From: an uncultured Eubacteriales bacterium
Lineage (GTDB): Bacteria > Bacillota > Clostridia > Christensenellales > CAG-138
Assembly (NCBI GenBank): GCA_900544965.1
Contig: UQXE01000028.1
Span: 1 to 21,886, forward strand
DNA length: 21,886 bases
Direction of reading: 5' to 3'
This document shows, in pieces, positions 1 through 7,746 of this stretch. The position numbers and the translations under genes are program-made. The notes beneath the pieces were generated by a model, which worked only from the letters and a program-made list of their open reading frames with translations, searched no databases and had not been told where the DNA came from. Numbering within the stretch: position 1 is the stretch's first letter; every line of letters begins with the position of its first letter.

Positions 1-2
1 GC

Positions 3-56
3 TGTTTTTCGGGATTCCAAAGGGGACTTTTTACAAAAAGTCCCCTTTGGCGGGGC
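3..56. repeat. Dispersed palindromic repeat, left copy
   Basis: A perfect 16-bp inverted repeat (arms 17-32 and 35-50, central AC) lies inside a 54-base block that recurs at 21833-21886 with only two differences. The stem begins CCAAAGGGGA on the left and ends TCCCCTTTGG on the right. No T-run follows on either strand, so it does not read as an ordinary intrinsic terminator. Just after it, GGGGC (59-63) and GCCCC (67-71) can form a second small hairpin. It is probably an intergenic repeat family; mobility is not shown. Confidence 0.85.
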
Positions 57-112
57 ATGGGGCGGAGCCCCGTGAATATGGGCCTGACAGCACGAAGCGA
101 ACAGACGGACCA

Positions 113-148
113 GCTGTGGGGCGGCCGGTTATAAGATACCGGCACAGC
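113..148. other. Interrupted inverted repeat upstream of the ABC transporter
   Basis: GCTGTG (113-118) can pair with CACAGC (143-148), and CCGGT (125-129) with ACCGG (138-142), giving an interrupted stem around an 8-base A/T loop. No T-run follows. It lies about 45 bases upstream of the predicted promoter. It could be the end of an upstream transcript or an operator; nothing decides between these. I saw no riboswitch signature in 57-194. Confidence 0.35.
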
Positions 149-194
149 GGCGCGGCGCACGATTCGCAAATACAGGATTACGGTATTTATCTTT

Positions 195-223
195 TTGACA
201 ATTAGGAGCATAATACATATATG
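195..223 (+). promoter_or_regulatory. SigmaA-type promoter for the ABC transporter genes
   Basis: A consensus -35 TTGACA (195-200) is followed 17 bases later by TATATG (218-223), predicting transcription from about 230. This start lies downstream of the ATG at 221 and just upstream of GGGAGGAA (233-240), so it supports the GTG at 248 as the translation start. Confidence 0.65.
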
Positions 224-247
224 CATAAAAATGGGAGGAAAGTTTCA

Positions 248-1189
248 GTGAAAAGGATAGTCTCCGTTATACTGGCCGCGGTGGTGCTCATGCTTGCGCT
301 GGCCGGATGCGCGCCAAGGGCTGAAATAAGCGTGATAGCCCTTAAGGGGCCTACGGGCATGGGTATGGCATACCTGATGGAAGGCCAGGGCGATGGGAAA
401 TACAGTATAGACCTCACCAACATGCCGGATGATATCAGCGGCCTCGTAGCGTCGGGAAATGTGGACATAGCCGCCGTTCCCGTCAACATGGCGTCGGCCC
501 TGTACAACCGTCTTGACGGCGGCGTGCGGATCATAGCGGTAAACACGCTGGGCGTGATGTATGTGCTTGAAAACGGGAACACCATAAACTCGCTTGAGGA
601 CCTCAGAGGCGGAACGCTTTACGCAACGGGACAGGCCGCCACTCCGCAGTACATACTGGATTATCTGCTCGAAAAAAACGGGCTGTCGGGCGATGTGACG
701 GTTGAATATTACCAGGATCACGCCGAGCTTTCGGCGCTCCTAGCCTCGGGCAGGGTATCTGTAGGCATGCTTCCGGAGCCGAATGTAACGGCTACGCTTA
801 TGAGCAACGCCGATATACGCGTGGCGCTTGACATCACGGAGCTGTGGCGCGGGGCGTGCCAAACCGAGCTGGTTCAGGGCTGCATAATAGTGCGCAAGGA
901 GTTTTTGGAAAAGCATAAGCGGGACGTGGACAGGTTTTTAAAGGATTACGCGAGTTCCGTTGAAAAGGTAAACGCAAATCCCGCGGAAGCCTCCGAAATT
1001 ATTGCCGGGCATGGTATAATGGCAAACGGGGCCGCAGCTGAAAGGGCGATACCCAACTGCAATATCGTCTGCTACACGGGCGATGAAATGCGCGATTCCG
1101 CACGCGGGATGCTTGAAGTCCTGTTTCAGATGGAACCAAAGAGCATCGGCGGGGCCATGCCGCCAAGCGATTTCTATTATGTGCCCTGA
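248..1189 (+). CDS. ABC transporter substrate-binding lipoprotein, SsuA/NMT1-like
   Basis: This is the receptor of a NitT/TauT-type importer and should be lipid-anchored outside the membrane. From GTG 248 it is 313 residues. It begins with a lysine/arginine start and a hydrophobic segment ending in the lipobox LAGC, where the Cys would be lipidated. The mature protein has ALKGPTGMGM near its N-terminus, a motif I associate with clostridial SsuA/NMT1-like receptors, then the expected alternating lobes. GTG 248 is preferred over ATG 221 because GGGAGGAA sits 7 bases upstream and the promoter overlaps ATG 221. Permease and ATPase genes follow in the same direction. The substrate cannot be read from sequence; sulfonates, nitrate-like anions and thiamine precursors are the family's usual options. 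Fold and role are confident, substrate is not. Confidence 0.85.
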   Translation: MKRIVSVILAAVVLMLALAGCAPRAEISVIALKGPTGMGMAYLMEGQGDGKYSIDLTNMPDDISGLVASGNVDIAAVPVNMASALYNRLDGGVRIIAVNTLGVMYVLENGNTINSLEDLRGGTLYATGQAATPQYILDYLLEKNGLSGDVTVEYYQDHAELSALLASGRVSVGMLPEPNVTATLMSNADIRVALDITELWRGACQTELVQGCIIVRKEFLEKHKRDVDRFLKDYASSVEKVNANPAEASEIIAGHGIMANGAAAERAIPNCNIVCYTGDEMRDSARGMLEVLFQMEPKSIGGAMPPSDFYYVP

Positions 1190-1315
1190 TAAAAAGTTTA
1201 TGATTCACGGCCCACGCGCGAAAATTCGAGAAATTCGGAGAAAGGGCGGCCTTACCGGCGCGGGGGAGGCTTCGGCTTTTAATAAGACCGCAAGCGCGTG
1301 ATATTATGGGGGATT

Positions 1316-2089
1316 ATGCTGAAAAAAGCCGCTAGAACTGCGCTGACAGCGCTGATATGGCTGTGCCTGTGGGAGATTGCCGCCCTGATAACCGGAAGCG
1401 AGCTTTTGCTGCCAGGACCGGCGGCAACGGCGAAAAGCCTGTTTTCGCTGCTCGTTTCCGGCCAGTTCTGGGCGAGCGCGGCGGCGACGCTTGCGCGCAT
1501 ATCCGCAGGCTATATTTTGGGAATGCTGGCGGGGGCCGTGCTGGGCGCGCTTACGGCGGGCGTTTTATGGCTCGACCGGGCGCTTGCTCCGCTGCTTGGC
1601 GTGATAAAGGCCACGCCGCTCAGCTCTTTCATCATACTGGTGCTTCTCTGGCTGACGACCGGCATGGTTCCCGTGTTTATCGCGTTCTTGATAGTGGTGC
1701 CCATAGCCTGGGCAAACGTGCGGGAAGGCGCGCGCGCCACGGACCCGACGCTTTTGGAGATGGCGAAGGCATATGGGTTTGGACGCAAGAAAACCATTAA
1801 ATATATATACGCTCCTTCGATACGTCCGCAGTTTGCGGCGGCGGCGACCACGGCGCTGGGCCTTGCGTGGAAGGCGGGCGTTACGGCCGAGGTGCTGGCC
1901 TCCCCCGCGCTTTCCATAGGCAGGGGGCTTTATGAGAGCAAGCTTTACCTTGAAACGCCGGAGCTTTTCGCGTGGACCGCAGTAATAATCGCGCTTTCCA
2001 TGCTTTTGGAGCGCGGCGTTAAAAAGCTGATCGCGCTTTCAATAAGAAACCGTCCGCGGGCGGGCGGCAGTGGGGCGGCACGGCCATGA
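1316..2089 (+). CDS. ABC transporter permease, SsuC/TauC-like
   Basis: This is the membrane channel subunit of the importer, about 257 residues with roughly six hydrophobic segments. The first runs through the early residues ALTALIWLCLWEIAAL. A segment of the form EMAKAYGFGRKKTIKYIYAPS is the cytoplasmic EAA loop that docks on the ATPase, with the usual conserved Gly, and it fits the BPD_transp_1 family. GTG 1298 would add six residues. ATG 1316 is preferred because LKKAARTA then leads directly into the first helix, but neither start has a strong ribosome binding site. The gene lies 126 bases after the receptor gene and 141 bases before the ATPase gene. It is probably co-transcribed with both. 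Confidence 0.85.
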   Translation: MLKKAARTALTALIWLCLWEIAALITGSELLLPGPAATAKSLFSLLVSGQFWASAAATLARISAGYILGMLAGAVLGALTAGVLWLDRALAPLLGVIKATPLSSFIILVLLWLTTGMVPVFIAFLIVVPIAWANVREGARATDPTLLEMAKAYGFGRKKTIKYIYAPSIRPQFAAAATTALGLAWKAGVTAEVLASPALSIGRGLYESKLYLETPELFAWTAVIIALSMLLERGVKKLIALSIRNRPRAGGSGAARP

Positions 2090-2230
2090 TTGACGGAGCG
2101 GCCGCAGGTTTGCCCATATATCCCGCGGCTTCGGCGCGGCGGAGCAGCGATACGATGCTTTGGCTAAGCCGCCATGGGAAGCGGGAGAGCCCAGGGTTCG
2201 GCGCGTCGCATATGGTTATGAGGAGATTCT

Positions 2231-2821
2231 ATGGAGTTTTATAAGATCAGCGGCCTTACGGCGGGATACGAGGGGTTTTTGCCCGTTCGCGGGCTTAACG
2301 CCAGGCTTCCCAAACGGGGCGTGGCGGCGGTATCGGGCAGGTCGGGCGCGGGTAAGAGCACGCTGATTCGGGTGCTGGCGGGGCTGCTCAGCCCTGTGTC
2401 AGGGGATATTGACCAGGGCTTTATGGCGCTCAAAAAAGCCGTCGTATTTCAGGAGGACAGGCTGCTTCCCTGGCTTACCGCCGAGGAGAATGTAGCCATA
2501 GCGCGGGAGGGCGGAACGGAAGAGGCGCGCCGGATTCTGGAAGCGGTAGGGCTATCTGGGTTCCTGGGCGCATATCCTGACGAGCTTTCCGGCGGCATGA
2601 AACGGCGCGTGGCGCTGGCGCGCGCCATGCGCTACGGGGGCGACGCGCTGATATTGGACGAACCGTTCAAAGGGCTTGACGCCCCGCTCAGGGAAAGGGT
2701 GTGCGAAGCCGTGAAGGGCAGGTTCCCGCTTACGGTGATTGCCACGCACGATATGGACGAGGCCCGCCTTCTATGTCCCGACGGCTGGCCGATGGAGATT
2801 ATCGATCTCAATCGGGATTAA
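2231..2821 (+). CDS. ABC transporter ATP-binding protein, SsuB/TauB-like
   Basis: This ATPase should power the importer. All the catalytic landmarks are present in its 196 residues: Walker A GRSGAGKST at 36-44, Q-loop Gln74 in VVFQEDRLLPWLT, signature LSGGMKRR at 119-126, Walker B LILDEP at 140-145 and H-loop His173 in ATHD. The start at ATG 2231 is set by GAGGAG seven bases upstream. It is short: NitT/TauT-type ATPases usually run about 240-260 residues, and here the chain stops soon after the H-loop, losing the usual C-terminal tail. The ATPase core itself is intact. The adjoining receptor and permease genes support its assignment to one three-gene transporter. Confidence 0.88.
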   Translation: MEFYKISGLTAGYEGFLPVRGLNARLPKRGVAAVSGRSGAGKSTLIRVLAGLLSPVSGDIDQGFMALKKAVVFQEDRLLPWLTAEENVAIAREGGTEEARRILEAVGLSGFLGAYPDELSGGMKRRVALARAMRYGGDALILDEPFKGLDAPLRERVCEAVKGRFPLTVIATHDMDEARLLCPDGWPMEIIDLNRD

Positions 2822-2834
2822 GCCGGATTTAACG

Positions 2835-2864
2835 GCGTCAGGCCTGAGACGCGGCGCTGATTTT
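2835..2864 (+). terminator. Possible weak terminator after the ABC transporter genes
   Basis: GCGTC (2835-2839) pairs with GACGC (2848-2852), with AGGCCTGA between them. A TTTT run follows at 2861-2864 after an eight-base gap. The gap and short T-run make this weak. It is the only terminator-like structure seen between the ATPase gene and the S10 promoter. Confidence 0.25.
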
Positions 2865-2909
2865 GGCGGATCATGGGTATTGGCGTATAGAATTGGCCGA
2901 ACATAAAAT

Positions 2910-2975
2910 ATATTTTAAAAAACTTCGGATATTTTAAAATTTACTCTTGCATTAGCGGACGATTACCTTTATTAT
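2910..2975 (+). promoter_or_regulatory. S10 operon promoter with upstream A/T-rich (UP-like) element
   Basis: TTGCAT (2947-2952) and TATTAT (2970-2975) are separated by 17 bases, predicting transcription from about 2982. Just upstream, the 11-base ATATTTTAAAA occurs twice, at 2910-2920 and 2929-2939. The copies are 19 bases apart, close to two helical turns, inside an A/T-rich tract. This resembles the UP elements that bind the RNA polymerase alpha C-terminal domain at strong ribosomal promoters. It is the only good promoter seen ahead of rpsJ. Confidence 0.65.
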
Positions 2976-2985
2976 AGTCGTGTTG

Positions 2986-3090
2986 TGCGCATGAAAACGC
3001 AGTGTTTCTGCGGCGCACCGTTCCCGGCGAGAGGTTACCGGCTGCCATCCGGATAGTTCACGCCGGGCCGCGGCACGAGTATGCGTGCCG
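2986..3090 (+). other. Structured 5' leader of the S10 operon, proximal part
   Basis: Three possible stems are visible. First, TGCGC (2986-2990) with GCGCA (3013-3017) encloses CGCAG (2998-3002) with CTGCG (3008-3012). Second, a long-range pair joins CCCGGCG (3023-3029) and CGCCGGG (3061-3067). Third, a hairpin pairs CGGCACG (3071-3077) with CGTGCCG (3084-3090) around a six-base loop. No open reading frame accounts for the segment. Regulation of the S10 operon by its leader is well established in enterobacteria; the structure here is not recognisably the same. Confidence 0.5.
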
Positions 3091-3110
3091 TTACGCCCAC
3101 ATCGATCGGG

Positions 3111-3140
3111 CAACGGGCCATGCGCCCGCCTTGGTTTTTT
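3111..3140 (+). terminator. Candidate leader attenuator ahead of rpsJ
   Basis: CGGGC (3114-3118) pairs with GCCCG (3124-3128). After a two-base bulge, CAA (3111-3113) can pair with TTG (3131-3133). TTTTTT at 3135-3140 follows almost at once. This has the form of an intrinsic terminator inside the leader, about 57 bases before the rpsJ start. A complete terminator here would shut off the operon, so if real it is likely conditional. Confidence 0.4.
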
Positions 3141-3154
3141 AGAAATGAACGCCA

Positions 3155-3177
3155 GGGTGCGTGTACGCCCCATTTTT
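3155..3177 (+). other. Second hairpin plus T-run next to the rpsJ ribosome binding site
   Basis: GGG (3155-3157) and GCG (3159-3161) pair with CGC (3166-3168) and CCC (3169-3171), with T3158 bulged. ATTTTT follows directly, and then the ribosome binding site AAGGAGGA (3179-3186). It could act as a second attenuator or affect access to the ribosome binding site. The stem is short, so support is limited. Confidence 0.3.
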
Positions 3178-3196
3178 GAAGGAGGACTTAAATAAT

Positions 3197-3505
3197 ATGG
3201 CAAACCAGAGGATCAGGATTAAACTCAAGGGCTATGAACACAACTTGATCGACCAGAGCGCCGACAAGATAGTGGACACCGCCAAGAGGACGGGCGCAAG
3301 GGTATCGGGACCAATCCCGCTGCCCACTGAAAAGGAAATAGTAACAATACTGCGCTCCCCGCATAAGTACAAGGATTCCCGCGAACAGTTCGAGATGCGC
3401 ACGCACAAGAGGCTTATCGACATTCTTCAGCCCTCGGCAAAGACCGTGGACGCGCTGATGAAGCTGGACCTCCCCGCAGGCGTTGACATCGAGATCAAGC
3501 TGTAA
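3197..3505 (+). CDS. rpsJ: 30S ribosomal protein S10
   Basis: S10 is a component of the small-subunit head. It also serves as NusE in antitermination complexes. The 102-residue product matches the usual family length and carries the family signature from RIRIKLKGYEH through RTGARVSGPIPLPT to KRLIDILQP. ATG 3197 is chosen over the upstream in-frame GTG 3161 because AAGGAGGA lies just upstream at 3179-3186 and S10 proteins begin in this way. It is the first gene of the S10 cluster, 19 bases before rplC. The long structured leader before it is where the operon is most likely controlled. Confidence 0.98.
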   Translation: MANQRIRIKLKGYEHNLIDQSADKIVDTAKRTGARVSGPIPLPTEKEIVTILRSPHKYKDSREQFEMRTHKRLIDILQPSAKTVDALMKLDLPAGVDIEIKL

Positions 3506-3524
3506 TCTGGGAGGTAAGAGAAAG

Positions 3525-4151
3525 ATGAAAAAGGCAATATTAGGCAAGAAATTGGGAATGACCCAGATGTTCGCAAAGGACGGCACGATGGTTCCCATCA
3601 CCGTCATACAGGCCGGACCCTGCCCCGTGGTACAGGTAAAGACCGCGGAGCACGACGGATACGAAGCCGTGCAGGTTGGCTTTGCCCCTGTTCGTGAAAA
3701 GCTGCTTACAAAGCCGCAGCTAGGGCACCTTGGCAAGGCCGGCGTCGCCCCGCACCGCTATCTCAGGGAATTAAAGCTGGACGACTGCGCCGGCTACGAG
3801 GTAGGACAGGTTATAACAGCCGATAAATTTGAAGAGGGCGACCGCGTAGACGTAATCGGAAAGAGCAAGGGCAAGGGATTCCAGGGCGTAATCAAGCGCC
3901 ATAACCAGGCCAGGGGCCGCATGACGCACGGCTCGCGCTATCACCGCAGGGTTGGCTCCATGGGCGCGTGCTCCTATCCTGGCGAGGTGTTCAAACATAA
4001 GAACCTTCCGGGACATATGGGAAATGTACGCGTAACAATACAGAATCTCGAAGTTGTCCGCGTTGACAAGGAACGCAACCTTCTCCTTGTGAAGGGCGCG
4101 GTACCAGGGGCAAAGGGGAGCCTTTGCATCATAAAGAGCACCGTGAAGTAG
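3525..4151 (+). CDS. rplC: 50S ribosomal protein L3
   Basis: L3 is an early assembly protein of the large subunit whose extended loop reaches toward the peptidyl transferase centre. The 208-residue product begins MKKAILGKKLGMTQMF, as expected, and contains KGKGFQGVIKRHN and the loop segment GSMGACSYPGEVFKHKN followed by LPGHMGN. The start at ATG 3525 is set by GGGAGGT at 3509-3515; an in-frame upstream start at 3483 would lie inside rpsJ and is not supported. Its place between rpsJ and rplD is canonical. Confidence 0.98.
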   Translation: MKKAILGKKLGMTQMFAKDGTMVPITVIQAGPCPVVQVKTAEHDGYEAVQVGFAPVREKLLTKPQLGHLGKAGVAPHRYLRELKLDDCAGYEVGQVITADKFEEGDRVDVIGKSKGKGFQGVIKRHNQARGRMTHGSRYHRRVGSMGACSYPGEVFKHKNLPGHMGNVRVTIQNLEVVRVDKERNLLLVKGAVPGAKGSLCIIKSTVK

Positions 4152-4176
4152 GCCTGAAAGGAAGGAGGAAGCTATA

Positions 4177-4797
4177 ATGCTTAAAGTTTCTATAAAAAAC
4201 ATAAAGGGACAAGACGTAGGCGAGGTTGAGCTTAGCGAAAGCGTTTTTGGCATAGAGCCCAACGCGGCAGTGCTCCACGCCTATGTAAAGGCGTATCTGG
4301 CCAATCAGCGCCAGGGCACGCAGAGCGCCCTCACCCGGTCCGAGGTCAGCGGCGGCGGCATCAAGCCCTGGAGGCAAAAGGGCACGGGCAACGCGCGCCA
4401 GGGTTCAACCCGTTCGCCTCAGTGGAGGCACGGCGGCGTGGTGTTTGCTCCAAAACCCCGCGACTACAGACTGTCAATGAACAAGAAGGCAAAGCGCCTG
4501 GCTATGAAGAGCGCGCTGTCGGATAAGGCGATGGAAGAATCGATAGTGATATTCGACAACCTTGGCATAGAGGCGCCCAAGACCAGGGAAATGGTCCAGG
4601 TGCTGAAGAACGTTGACGTGAATAACGCTCTTATAGTGCTCAGCGGCAAGGATGAAACGGTTGAGCGGGCGGCCCGCAACATACCCGGCATAAAGACCAC
4701 GATTGTCGGCACGCTCAACCCCTACGATATATTGAAGCACAGGACGCTGATCCTCACTGCTGATTCGCTCAAAATGGTCGAGGAGGTATATGATTGA
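4177..4797 (+). CDS. rplD: 50S ribosomal protein L4
   Basis: L4 lines the nascent-peptide exit tunnel. In enterobacteria it also represses its own operon, but that is not known for this organism. The 206-residue product has the conserved tunnel-loop region running from SEVSGGGIKPWRQKGTGNAR to SPQWRHGGVVFAPKPRDY. The C-terminal globular half contains TLNPYDILKHRTLILT. AAGGAGGA sits just upstream of ATG 4177. Its stop codon shares one base with the rplW start (TGATG), which suggests coupled translation. Confidence 0.98.
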   Translation: MLKVSIKNIKGQDVGEVELSESVFGIEPNAAVLHAYVKAYLANQRQGTQSALTRSEVSGGGIKPWRQKGTGNARQGSTRSPQWRHGGVVFAPKPRDYRLSMNKKAKRLAMKSALSDKAMEESIVIFDNLGIEAPKTREMVQVLKNVDVNNALIVLSGKDETVERAARNIPGIKTTIVGTLNPYDILKHRTLILTADSLKMVEEVYD

Positions 4798-5090
4798 TGA
4801 ACCACTACGACGTTATCATCAAGCCTGTGCTCACCGAGAAGTCCTATGACTATATCGAAAAGAAGACCTATGTGTTCATCGTTGCAAAAAACGCCACGAG
4901 AACCCAGGTAAAGCAGGCCGTCGAAACCATATTCGGTGTTAAGGTTGACAGGGTAAACACTGTAAACACCCTGGGCAAGATGAGGAGGCAGGGCCGCACT
5001 CAAGGCCGCCGCCCGAACCTAAAGAAGGCATACGTCACGCTCAAGAAGGATTCAAAAGGCATCGAGTTCTTCGACAGCATGGCAGACTAG
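4797..5090 (+). CDS. rplW: 50S ribosomal protein L23
   Basis: L23 sits at the tunnel exit and is the docking site for trigger factor and signal recognition particle. The 97-residue product has the family layout: DVIIKPVLTEKSYD, then YVFIVAKNATRTQVKQAVE, FGVKVDRVNT and a basic GRTQGRRPNLKKAYVTL loop. ATG 4797 overlaps the rplD stop by one base and has GGAGG at 4782-4786 upstream. A TTG at 4794 would add only one residue and is less likely. Confidence 0.97.
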   Translation: MNHYDVIIKPVLTEKSYDYIEKKTYVFIVAKNATRTQVKQAVETIFGVKVDRVNTVNTLGKMRRQGRTQGRRPNLKKAYVTLKKDSKGIEFFDSMAD

Positions 5091-5100
5091 GGAGGCAACA

Positions 5101-5934
<834 letters not shown>

Positions 5935-5953
5935 TAGCGAAAGGAGATAAATA

Positions 5954-6235
5954 ATGAGCAGGTCAATCAAAAAGGGACCGTTTGTTGAGGAGCGTCTCTT
6001 GAAGCGCGTCATGGATATGAACGCATCCGGCAAGAAGACCGTATTAAAGACCTGGTCCCGCGCATCAACCATATTCCCGGATATGGTCGGGCATACGATA
6101 GCCGTCCACGACGGCAGGAAGCACGTGCCGGTATACATCACCGAGGAGATGGTCGGCCATAAGCTGGGCGAATTCGCGCCCACCCGTACCTTCCGCGGCC
6201 ACAGGGGATCGGAAAAATCCTCGGGCGGCAGGTAA
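5954..6235 (+). CDS. rpsS: 30S ribosomal protein S19
   Basis: S19 pairs with S13 in the head of the small subunit near the A-site. The 93-residue protein opens MSRSIKKGPFVEERLL and contains TWSRASTIFPDMVGHTIAVH, VYITEEMVGHKLGEFAPTR and the basic tail RGHRGSEK. AAAGGAG precedes ATG 5954. Size and motif order are standard and no residue looks unusual. Confidence 0.98.
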   Translation: MSRSIKKGPFVEERLLKRVMDMNASGKKTVLKTWSRASTIFPDMVGHTIAVHDGRKHVPVYITEEMVGHKLGEFAPTRTFRGHRGSEKSSGGR

Positions 6236-6254
6236 GCTAAAGGAGGAAAGCATA

Positions 6255-6641
6255 ATGGCAACCAGAATGAGAGAAAAAGCGGTAGTCCGCCGTGAGAACG
6301 CCGACAGAAGGCCCCGCGCAATCGCGCGTTACATAAGGATTTCATCGCGCAAGGTGAAGGTTGTGATAGACCTTATAAGGGGCAAGCGCGTCGCGGACGC
6401 CGAAGCTATATTGATGCATACGCCGAAGGCCGCCTCAGAGCCGGTGCTCAAGCTCCTGCGCTCTGCCATGGCCAACGCGGAGAACAATGCGGGCCTTAAC
6501 CCCGACGAGCTGTATGTAAGCGAGGTTTACGCGAACCAGGGCCCGACGTACAGGCGCTTCATGCCGCGCGCAAGGGGACGCGCCACCAGGATAAGAAAGC
6601 GCACAAGCCATATAACCATAATCCTGGACCAGTATAAATGA
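6255..6641 (+). CDS. rplV: 50S ribosomal protein L22
   Basis: L22 contacts all domains of 23S rRNA, and its hairpin lines the exit tunnel next to L4. The product is 128 residues, slightly longer than the common 110-115 because of an N-terminal stretch of about 20 residues rich in Arg, Lys and Glu before ARYIRISSRKVKVVIDLIRG. The C-terminal hairpin reads RRFMPRARGRATRIRKRTSH, as expected for the tunnel loop. AAAGGAGGA upstream of ATG 6255 fixes the start and shows that the N-terminal stretch is translated. Confidence 0.97.
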   Translation: MATRMREKAVVRRENADRRPRAIARYIRISSRKVKVVIDLIRGKRVADAEAILMHTPKAASEPVLKLLRSAMANAENNAGLNPDELYVSEVYANQGPTYRRFMPRARGRATRIRKRTSHITIILDQYK

Positions 6642-6652
6642 GGAGGTAAACT

Positions 6653-7303
6653 ATGGGACAGAAAGTTAATCCGAATGGTTTCCGCGTAGGAGTTATAAGG
6701 GACTGGAATACCCGTTGGTATGCCTCCAAGAAGGATTTTGCGGATTACCTGCTAGAGGATAAGGCGATAAGGGATTTCCTGAAAAAGACCTATTTCGAAG
6801 CGGGAATCTCCAAGATATCCATCGAGCGCGCGGCGAACAAGGTAAACGTAAGCATACACACGGCAAGGCCCGGCATGCTGATTGGCAAGGGCGGCGCCGG
6901 AATTGAAAATATAAAGGCTCAGGTAACAAAGATAGCAAACCGGCCGGTAGGCGTAAACATAATGGAGGTCAGAAATCCCGACGCGAGCGCCCAGCTCGTA
7001 GCCGAGAACGTAGCGGCCCAGCTTGAAAAGCGCATCTCCTACCGCCGCGCGATGAAGCAGTCGATGGCCAGGGCCATGAAGGCCGGCGCCAAGGGCATAA
7101 AGATCAAGTGCTCGGGACGTCTGGGCGGAGCTGAGATAGCCCGCGACGACAAGTACCGCGACGGCTCCATCCCGCTGCAGACGATGCGCGCGGACATTGA
7201 ATACGGATTTGCCGAGGCAGCCACAACCTATGGCCGCATAGGCGTTAAGGTTTGGATATACAAGGGCGAGGTGCTCTCTCGCCGTTCAGAAGGAGGCAGA
7301 TAA
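6653..7303 (+). CDS. rpsC: 30S ribosomal protein S3
   Basis: S3 lies at the mRNA entry channel and contributes to mRNA unwinding. The 216-residue protein starts MGQKVNPNGFRVGVIRDW. It carries a type II KH domain whose GKGG loop falls at residues 78-81, and ends with the C-terminal S3 domain containing GRLGGAEIARDDKYRDGSIP. It is within the family range, lacking only the variable tail seen in longer versions. It begins 11 bases after rplV. Confidence 0.98.
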   Translation: MGQKVNPNGFRVGVIRDWNTRWYASKKDFADYLLEDKAIRDFLKKTYFEAGISKISIERAANKVNVSIHTARPGMLIGKGGAGIENIKAQVTKIANRPVGVNIMEVRNPDASAQLVAENVAAQLEKRISYRRAMKQSMARAMKAGAKGIKIKCSGRLGGAEIARDDKYRDGSIPLQTMRADIEYGFAEAATTYGRIGVKVWIYKGEVLSRRSEGGR

Positions 7304-7305
7304 TC

Positions 7306-7746
7306 ATGTTGATGCCCAAGAGAGTGAAGCGCAGGAGGGTACACCGCGGCCGCATGAAGGGCGCCGCGCATCGCGGCAACTTCATTGCCTACGGCGAGTA
7401 CGGCCTTGTCGCTGAAGAACCCGCATGGGTTACCAGCAACCAGATCGAGGCGGCGCGTATCGCCATGACGCGTTATATAAAGCGCGGCGGCAAGGTTTGG
7501 ATAAAGATATTCCCCGACAAGCCGGTTACTGAAAAGCCGGCGGAAACACGAATGGGAAGCGGAAAGGGTTCGCCCGAGTACTGGGTGGCCGTAGTAAAGC
7601 CGGGCAGGGTCATGTTTGAAATCGCGGGCGTGGACGAAGCCACCGCGCGCGAGGCGCTGAGGCTTGCCATGCACAAGCTGCCGCTTAGGTGCAAGGTGTT
7701 GAAGAAGGAAACTGTAGAAGCAGGTGGTGAAAGCGATGAAGGCTAA
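7306..7746 (+). CDS. rplP: 50S ribosomal protein L16
   Basis: L16 helps place aminoacyl-tRNA in the A-site. The 146-residue protein begins MLMPKRVKRRRVHRGRMKG and contains WVTSNQIEAARIAMTRYIKRGGK and the conserved loop with RMGSGKGSPEYWVAVVKPG. ATG 7306 follows AAGGAGG and matches the family start; a longer frame from 7252 lies inside rpsC and is not used. Its end overlaps the start of rpmC by 11 bases, so translation of the two is likely coupled. Confidence 0.98.
   Translation: MLMPKRVKRRRVHRGRMKGAAHRGNFIAYGEYGLVAEEPAWVTSNQIEAARIAMTRYIKRGGKVWIKIFPDKPVTEKPAETRMGSGKGSPEYWVAVVKPGRVMFEIAGVDEATAREALRLAMHKLPLRCKVLKKETVEAGGESDEG

Noticed and set aside
3..56. The terminal repeats as ends of an insertion sequence, prophage or integrative element
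   Set aside because: The 21.8 kb between them is mostly essential ribosomal genes, with no transposase or integrase, so they are more likely scattered intergenic repeats.
57..194. A riboswitch ahead of the ABC transporter genes, for example a thiamine element
   Set aside because: The expected conserved core sequences are absent, and the predicted promoter lies downstream of this stretch.
2086..2244. A 52-codon frame starting in an ATGA overlap with the permease stop
   Set aside because: It has no good ribosome binding site, runs into the ATPase gene, and its translation looks random; ATG 2231 has its own strong site.
3161..3196. An earlier GTG start for rpsJ
   Set aside because: It would place the ribosome binding site AAGGAGGA inside the gene and add residues not seen in S10.
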